Shown in pieces: positions 57,224 to 64,000 of a stretch of DNA of 64,000 nucleotides. Positions within the stretch are counted from its first letter, which is position 1. Every line of letters begins with the position of its first letter. A model generated the notes under the pieces. The model worked only from the letters and a program-made list of their open reading frames with translations, ran no database searches and was not told where the DNA came from. A program made the position numbers and the translations under genes. The stretch comes from Epiperipatus broadwayi (taxonomy: Eukaryota; Onychophora; Udeonychophora; Euonychophora; Peripatidae), in NCBI GenBank assembly GCA_028023455.1, contig JAQFVV010012422.1:7677210-7741209 (forward strand). The letters run 5' to 3'.

Positions 57224-57225
<2 letters not shown>
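56020..57225. other. AT-rich intergenic stretch
   Basis: No gene. The 83-codon frame at 57080-57331 runs into the (TA)n tract and has no coding character. Confidence 0.5.

Positions 57226-57231
<6 letters not shown>

Positions 57232-57266
<35 letters not shown>
57232..57266. repeat. (TA)n microsatellite
   Basis: Preceded by a short CT run (TCTCTCTCTCTA). Confidence 0.95.
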
Positions 57267-57269
<3 letters not shown>

Positions 57270-57399
57270 CCAGAAATCAAATTACAGAATTGGTAAGTAT
57301 AATGGTTATATTATTTATATATTTTTATTGAGTTCTATAGTTATTATCTGACTAGACATAAACTTTATATGATAATCATAATTAAATATTTGCATGTTT

Positions 57400-58960
57400 A
57401 CCCAAATTATTTTTGATTGTAGAAGAATTGTAATTAGTCCATGGTTGATTAACATCTTAATCTTATTTAATTATAACGCTGGTAGTAGTATATTTTGTTC
57501 TGTCATAAGTCAGATTGATTTGCTTCAATTATATTTAAATTGAGTTGAGGTGGATCATAAATCCAATTAACTATTAGATTTTAATATCCAGACTTGATTA
57601 TAATGCTAATAATTCTTTTTATATGTTTTAATTGTTGAAATATACAATTTTAATAATTTAATGACAATAAATCTAAAACAAATTGATATGATTAGTTAAT
57701 TATACTTAAGCAAATATTCAATAGAAATATACTGTTTTTTTTATAAACTGGTATAATTGGATATTACAGATTCAAGATTATCTAATAGGATAATTGATAT
57801 TATATTATTATTAAGCCTTTTTTTATTATAATTAGCTTAAATGAAAAGAATAAAGTCTATATAAGAATATAGTATGGGTTACTTAGTATAATTTATTATT
57901 TATCATTTTATTAAATTAAGATTTGAAATTAATTATTGGATTGTATATTTATTTAAATATTGTGAATATTCTAAACTTATAAAAGGTACTAAAACTATCA
58001 TTTTAATCATTCATGAATTATTTTATTTAGATATGAATATCTTTAAATGTTAGTATAAGTTGTATTTTTGTAAGCAATGTTTGATTAAACCACTAAAAAT
58101 CACATGATCACTAGATGGCACTGCTATATGAAGATTTTTGCAATGTTTGATTAATTGGGTATATTAGAACTTAGTTGTTTGATGACTCAATATTGGTTTC
58201 ATTCAATTATAAATAAAATCTATCTTAATATATTTCATTGTTTTGAGGCAATGATATTTGTTATAATTGCTTTATTTTAATCTATTTTAAGTAAGAATTA
58301 TATTTAGGATATCTGAAATGATCTTGTTTGTTTTATATCTATTTTTAAATTATATTTGAATCCATGATGCTATAATAAATATTGTCATCACTATTTTGTT
58401 TTAGTGTAGTTGACAGTCAGATAAGTGATTAAATAAAGAATTGTATTGAATACTAAATAATTATTTATTGATTGGTATTCATTTGGTTTAGGAATGTCAT
58501 ATTTATTTTGTTATGAATGATATTATTATTCGAAAGTACTATAAAATTAGTATTATTTTTATTTGAATTATATTTTTTGATTCAGTTATAAATGATGTCC
58601 AACTCCAGGAATCATTTTCATTGTATTACATAGGATAACCAATGACTGAGCTATATTTTCTTCAGGTTATATTAGAGTTATTATTTCTCATTGCACATTT
58701 TTGATTTGTTTCAAATGCTACCTTTAGATTGGGGCTATAACAGTGGTTAGCATATACACATATTTATTCTATTATAAATGATGTAATTTTCAGGGCATAA
58801 TTCAACAGCATTACTCTATTAAGGTGTTGCCATATTTGATTTGTCACAAATGATTCCTAAATCTGTGGTACATTAAAAGATTATACCCTTCTTTTTATCC
58901 TATTATAAATGATGCTCTAACTTTAAGGATAGTGATAAGAGTTATTTCATCATTTTTTGG
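57400..58960. other. T-rich region with decayed periodic motifs
   Basis: Phrases such as TTATAAATGATG (58585, 58772, 58903), TTTGATTTG with CAAATG (58700, 58840) and TATTTGAATTATA recur at irregular spacings of about 60-75 bases. This suggests a heavily diverged tandem array or repeated insertions. No gene seen. Confidence 0.35.
58089..58139 (+). repeat. Hammerhead-repeat family, minimal internally deleted copy
   Basis: Contains only the two ends of the family, CCACTAAAAATCACATGATC and ATGGCACTGCTATATGAAGA. Flanked by the 15-base direct repeat GCAATGTTTGATTAA at 58074-58088 and 58140-58154. The deletion removes the central part, including any ribozyme core. Confidence 0.6.
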
Positions 58961-59059
58961 GAAATAAATATCATTATATATATATATATATATAATCACT
59001 ATTTTGTTAATTATTACATATATTCAAACAAATAGCATTCTGTTTCACAGGTAGTTTTA

Positions 59060-59290
59060 AAATGAAAAATGTCTCTTCCCTATGATATATAAACTGAACT
59101 TGCACGAGCAATTTGCAATTTAAAAATCAGGCTTATAATAGGTTTAAGCCCTAATTTAGACATGGTTAACAAAAATTGGGTTATTTAAAGAATAAGTTCT
59201 AAAAATAGGTGGACCTATGCTTTTAAAATATTTATTGGTGAAGGGGTGGGTGGGGAGGTGCATGCCAATTCTATTGTGCCTGTGTAAAGA
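59060..59290. repeat. Dispersed repeat related to the 51808-52075 foldback
   Basis: Shares AATTTAAAAATCAGGCTTAT (inverse of part of the 51.9 kb centre) and the arm sequence TATGCTTTTAAAATATTTAT, then GTGCATGCCAATTCTATTGT. The other arm was not found. Confidence 0.55.
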
Positions 59291-59857
59291 TTAGATTAAT
59301 ATTAATAAGATATGACAGTAAAATTCTTTGCCTGCAACATAAAGGAAAAATAGGCAATAGTTTGTTAAGCATAGAAAGAATATATGTCATTAATATCATC
59401 ATCATTGACTTTATCTGATTAGATACAGTGAAACATTAGCAAGCCATGGAAATCGAGTTCTATGGATTGGGCTCAGTTACATCACTTTCATACTCAACCT
59501 TCTAATGGACTGCACAGCAATAAAACCATTGGACTACCTATATCATTATGAGCTACTCTTAGAGAGCATGGCCATTCTAATTCCAAATCAAAAAAGACCA
59601 AAAGGATAAAAGATAAAATTAAAAATGATTTTTGCATTATATGGTATTCATTTAGTCCATAATTCACATTCCTTATAAAGTATCAAGAAGCAAATTCAAG
59701 TTTCTGAGAGGCTTGAGAATAGTGAAATGATTTTCAGATGTGATGGTTAATGGTAAATAATCAGTAACCAATACCACACCAGAAATTTTTTGTCACTGCT
59801 TACTCTTAACCGTATGAATAAAAAACTTTTAAACACAAGGTAGCTAATAAAGTAATA

Positions 59858-60050
59858 TATATTAAGGCTATAACCTTAAAACCATGTGCCTGGAAAATGA
59901 CAGTAGGGACTTCTACAAATCTTAACACAAGGTTTATTTAAAAGACAAGAATGGCCATTCTCATCTTCAACCTACTTTTTAATTATATAGGAGAATCTAA
60001 AGCATTTTGATTTGAGAGCATGATTTTAAGGTTATAGCCTTAATATATAA
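59858..60050. mobile_element. MITE-like element with about 28-bp terminal inverted repeats
   Basis: Ends are TATTAAGGCTATAACCTTAA AACCATG and CATGATTTTAAGGTTATAGC CTTAATA, inverted copies with about one mismatch. They are flanked by TAATATA-like sequence on both sides (possible TSD). About 195 bases with no coding frame, so non-autonomous. Confidence 0.75.
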
Positions 60051-60221
60051 TACTTTATGTAATGAGTATGTGCTTAACAAATTTAATTATTACAAGCTAG
60101 CTAATAGTAAGCCTGATAATAATGACTTTTTTCTCTACTTTTCTATAAAAAGCTGTAAATAATGATTATAGAAAACTATAATGAATACTTTTATTTGCTG
60201 TTATTGTCTAAAAAACAAAAA

Positions 60222-60403
60222 TAATTGGGTTTTTTTCAAATGCAACTGCAGTATTTATATTTAAATTAAAATAAAAGTGAGGGAAAATTTCCAGAAATTA
60301 ATAGATCAATTCCTTGTTATAAAAAGTAAGGATTAATTTAATTAATTTCTGGACCCTCCCTCACACTTTTATTTCAAATTAAATATAAAACCAATTATTT
60401 TCT
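60222..60403. repeat. Foldback repeat, arms about 85 bases
   Basis: Left arm AAAATAATTGGGTTTTTTTC, TTTAAATTAAAATAAAAGTG, AGGGAAAATTTCCAGAAATT. The right arm is inverted: AATTTCTGGACCCTCCCTCA, CACTTTTATTTCAAATTAAA, ACCAATTATTTTC. A short central loop lies near 60310. Confidence 0.75.
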
Positions 60404-60409
60404 GATCTT

Positions 60410-61335
60410 TTAGTTTACAGTTATAGTAAATAAAAGGCCTCATGCAGCATTTGGATTTTTTTCAATTATTCCTAATTCAGCCTCATTTTTAACATTAAAC
60501 CATGCATATTAAATAAAGATTATTTACAATATAGTTTTGAGTATTTGGAAAGCATTTTTTAAAAAATAAACTTTTTCAATGAAAAAAAGTCGTACATTTT
60601 TTTAAAAAGTGAATATTTACAATCAAAGATTTGCTTTTATTTCAATTTTAAATAATCAATAAAATATTTTTAATGTAATTATATATATACCACTTTCTTG
60701 CACATATGATTGAAAATGTATCAAACTGATATCAACATATCTAAAATATTTTAGTGTCATATTGTATTGTCAGTGACTTATAATATATATAAAATATGAA
60801 TACCTTTTATTGGATATAAATATATTAAATCTCAAATTTAAAATTTTTATTCAAATAACCAAAAAACAGATTCTAACTTAAATAAAAGCATTTAATAAAA
60901 AGGCTAATATCTTGCAGTTATACACATATAGTACTGTAAAATAAATTGATTTTTCTTTTAAAAATTAAATTCTGATGATATAAACATATGCTCAGAAAAC
61001 GTCATAGTGAATATTTTTATTTTTAGAAAAAGAGAAATAAATCTTTTGTCCAGTTCTGAGAAATTTATTATCTTGATTAACAATTTTTTTAACTTAAAAA
61101 AAATGGGGGACTAGTTATTGCTGCAATCCAAATTGTTGTGGTTATTACTTTATATACTATATTGTTTTGCCATTTTTGCAAGTAATCTCTTTTAAAAGCT
61201 TGATTAGGATCAAATTCTTTTGAAATACTGTAATTTGTATTTATACTTAATTAAAAGATGAAATCATTCAACAGGTTGGAATGAAAATAAACTGACATAT
61301 TTTTAAAATAGACGAGAACAATTTTAAGTTTTACA
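60410..61335. other. AT-rich intergenic stretch
   Basis: No recognised gene or element. Confidence 0.5.
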
Positions 61336-61344
61336 CCATATTAC

Positions 61345-61475
61345 TGTAAAAGATTTAGAAAAAGATCACATGCAAGATGGAAATGAAAGTTTCCTGAAAC
61401 AGTGTACAGAAAAATGCGTATGGATGGAAAAAAAGTGGATATTCTGAGAGTTTGAAAATGATGATGACCCAAAGA
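61345..61475 (+). pseudogene. Possible very old RTE-like LINE 3' end
   Basis: The segment reads FRKRSHARWK followed by decayed sequence and ends AAAATGATGATGACCC. It resembles the RKRPHVRWMDE block and TGATGA tail of the younger copies. Only about ten residues align convincingly. Confidence 0.3.
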
Positions 61476-61479
61476 AATG

Positions 61480-62600
61480 ATGATTTGATTTATATTTATT
61501 ATATCTAATAAATTAATGATGATGTAAGGTGATATAAAATAATTTATACTTGGAAGAAATCAACTGTACATAGGTCATGTATTCAGAAATTCTGTTGGAC
61601 AATATCGTCCCTATTACTATTTGACAATCTTGTGATTTAATGCAATATGGCTTCTCCTTTATCAAAGTTATGAATCTCTTAGTCACTGTGCCCAAAGAAA
61701 CCTATTACCACCTTCCTTTCCATTCCCCACCCTTAATTTTTCCCATATTCTTCTCTACCCTGCTCTATACCATTTTCACAATATCATCTTTATTCACTCT
61801 ATGACCTTTATATCTAGATCTCTCTTATCTTTTTCCAAACCCAGAATAAAAAACAAAGAACCCATTTTCTATGTAATCCCTTTGTTTATATTTATTTTCT
61901 CACAACTTCATTATATACACCCTTTTTGCTTATAAGCATTTACATTCCATTAGCAGATGCCTATTAATGACATCTGTTGTCCAAATTTAAAAGTAAACAT
62001 ATCAACCCTATTTTTTTTAAAAATGTTAAACTTGGGTATTTTTTATTGAAAGTGAAAAGTAAAAGTATATCGACTTAAATATAATTATTTGTTTTTGCAA
62101 TAATGAATCTATTTATAAAATCTGAAAGTAATTCTTTAATTAATTTTTTTTTAAACAATGAAAAAAAAAGATTATCTACACTCTGAAGTAAAATTTGATT
62201 AAGATAAGTATAAAAGTGCTAACAACAATTAAAATTGTAAAATTAATTAGAAACGATGGCTTAATAAAGATGGAAATTAAACTAAAGAAGGCAGTATAAA
62301 TAGATTCAGAATCTGTTCAGACAAAAAACCAAAATCCTCTCTATTTTAATTACAAGGAATAAATTCAAAATGTTAAACTAGAATTTGATTAGTTAGTAAG
62401 TAATATCTACTCCTTTGTTCATTGTAAAGAAATGTTCTATAGTGAGTTTTAAGAAAAAGCTGTTTACTTATGGATTTTAAAACTGCATTAAGTAATACAA
62501 GTTTTTAAAAAATATATGACTTTATTGCTTAAGAGGTCATAAAAAGTTTGAATGCCTGCACCAAAATAAATAGGTGGGGGAAACTAAGATATATCAAGCT
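61480..62600. other. Intergenic stretch with a C/T-rich segment
   Basis: 61690-61860 is pyrimidine-rich and G-poor on the plus strand (CCACCTTCCTTTCCATTCCC). The rest is AT-rich. No gene recognised. Confidence 0.4.
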
Positions 62601-62639
62601 TAAGAACTTTAAATAGTTATGATTGAAAAGATTGGGTTA

Positions 62640-63300
62640 TACTAAAAATAAGAAGTGCTGTTCTATTAGCCTGTTCAGACCACTTGATCGTGTTGTTTGT
62701 AGACACAATGCACAAATATAACATTACCAGGCCGGCTGGTTTTTTAATTACAAAATCATAACCAAGTTGTTTGACTTTATAAATTAACAATGACAACAAT
62801 TTGCATTAAATCACAACACACATTTATTCATTCACTGGTCTCCTGGCATAGCCAACCATGTATCCTTTCAAATAAAACACCTTCACTGACAGAAACCCAA
62901 CTGGCATTTCAAGTGGTAGCTTTTGGAATTGTGTAGTGTCAGTTCACTGCACACATACTTTTTCACAGTTGGCAGTATTCTGTTCTTCTGGAAAAGATCC
63001 CTGTGGCCATTTCTGTAGCCATAAATTGCCACAATTTGAAATGCTCATTTTTGGTCTCAGCCATTTTATTTATCTCACAGGTGTTCTCACAAAAAATGTG
63101 ACTTTTTGCATGAGGTCAGCAAAATTGTGCTTTGCTGTACCCTTTCCAAATTGTTCACAGTTTCCAAGAAGTGTACAGAAGCATGGTGATGGGGTTACAA
63201 TTATTAGTAGGTAAACTACGTCAGGTAAGTTGTAAGCTAATTAGTTTGTAATGCATATTTCAATAGTTGTGGGAAGTTGAAGCCTAGCAAAACTCTCAGA
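62640..63300. other. Less AT-rich segment of unknown nature
   Basis: Stands out by composition. It carries a 92-codon plus frame (62936-63214), two overlapping minus frames without stops for about 40-50 codons, and CAG-GTAAGT (63223-63231), a consensus splice donor on the plus strand just downstream of the plus frame's stop. No domain recognised. It may be an old retrocopy, an exon or a transposon piece. Confidence 0.3.
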
Positions 63301-63309
63301 ATATACGGT

Positions 63310-63800
63310 ATCTCATTGTGAATTATGAGCATTTGTATAAAGTGCACAACACAAAACAGGCCATAAGTTCAGTGAGTGGCCACATAAATGGCATATTTCT
63401 GTGTGTTTGCATAGAAACAACACCATCCAGCACCCTGATCAGGCTAACACAATGGTACCAAATAAGAATTATATAAATATAATGGTTAATTATTATAAAA
63501 TTATTTTTATGATTTTTTGGCATTATATATAAGTTTTATAAGCTGCTGCAAAAATCCAGAGTTTTTTTTAAAATGAAGTAATGTTGTTTATTATTGGATT
63601 ATTATTCAGGCTGAAATAATGATGCCTGTTTCTAAAGTATGTGTGTTAGTGTTAATTGTTTTCTATTATTAGAATATTAAAAGTCAATTTTAAACACAGT
63701 GAAGCATCATTATTATTTGTCAATGAGATCCTAATAATATCTAAAAGATCAAATCCAGTTAATTTTACTATCTAAATATACATATATATGTTATTTCAAG
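63310..63800. other. AT-rich spacer
   Basis: No recognised gene. Confidence 0.45.
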
Positions 63801-63816
63801 GGATCTTGATTGAGAA

Positions 63817-63818
<2 letters not shown>

Positions 63819-63884
<66 letters not shown>

Positions 63885-63903
63885 TATATATATATATATA
63901 TAA
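63819..63903. repeat. (TA)n microsatellite
   Basis: AT dinucleotide run of about 85 bases interrupted once by AAA; a further short run lies at 63953-63968. Confidence 0.95.
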
Positions 63904-64000
63904 AGAATATTGATTTGGGGTATGTTTTAATTGGTGAGACTATATTTTGGAATATATATATATATATAAATGTGTGTGAAACAATTTGGCTTATATCATT

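Overview
The window looks like non-coding DNA from an AT-rich animal (metazoan) genome. It is strongly A+T rich and full of (TA)n, (GT)n and trinucleotide tracts. It contains one 500-base assembly gap (7004-7503) and carries no bacterial-type gene arrangement. Non-LTR retrotransposons, Penelope-like elements (PLEs), a Merlin-type transposase fragment and tRNA-derived SINEs together fit an invertebrate. I cannot name the lineage. No complete host gene is visible. Two possible exons (21546-21622 minus, 34201-34471 plus) and a few less AT-rich islands are the only candidates for host coding or promoter sequence.

Layout. 0-4 kb: RTE-like LINE 3' end, PLE endonuclease fragment, one SINE. 4.1-10.2 kb: two diverged direct copies of a 2.5-2.9 kb unit bounded by (TA)n, with the gap between them. 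10.5-14.9 kb: hammerhead-like repeat, a fairly young LINE insertion with a 14-bp target-site duplication (TSD), a truncated SINE. 14.9-22 kb: sparse, with a long hairpin (16.6 kb), a mosaic repeat (18.7 kb) and a candidate first exon (21.5 kb). 22-32 kb: mosaic repeats, hammerhead-family and SINE insertions, and a degenerate PLE end. 34-40 kb: candidate terminal exon, then two decayed LINEs converging tail to tail (35.1-37.9 kb plus; 38.6-40.0 kb minus), each carrying a later insertion. 41-52.7 kb: mosaic repeats, SINEs, a PLE reverse transcriptase/GIY-YIG relic (47-48.3 kb) and two RTE-like 3' ends. 53-64 kb: a large hammerhead-family locus, a Merlin relic, MITE-like palindromes and tandem repeats.

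How the parts relate. The SINE family has twelve copies, many with 9-16 bp TSDs and A tails. It derives from tRNA-Gly(UCC) and splits into canonical copies and copies with a duplicated B-box segment. The A-tailed LINE at 12.5 kb is a better candidate partner for it than the RTE-like elements, which end in TGATGA repeats. The most interesting signal is a dispersed family (10.5, 23.4, 38.3, 53.4-54.0, 58.1 kb) in which the best copy folds as a type I hammerhead ribozyme (53501-53559, minus). A separate 118-bp insertion at 39527-39644 has a hammerhead-like core and a perfect 16-bp TSD; its tail is also the arm of the 16.6 kb hairpin.
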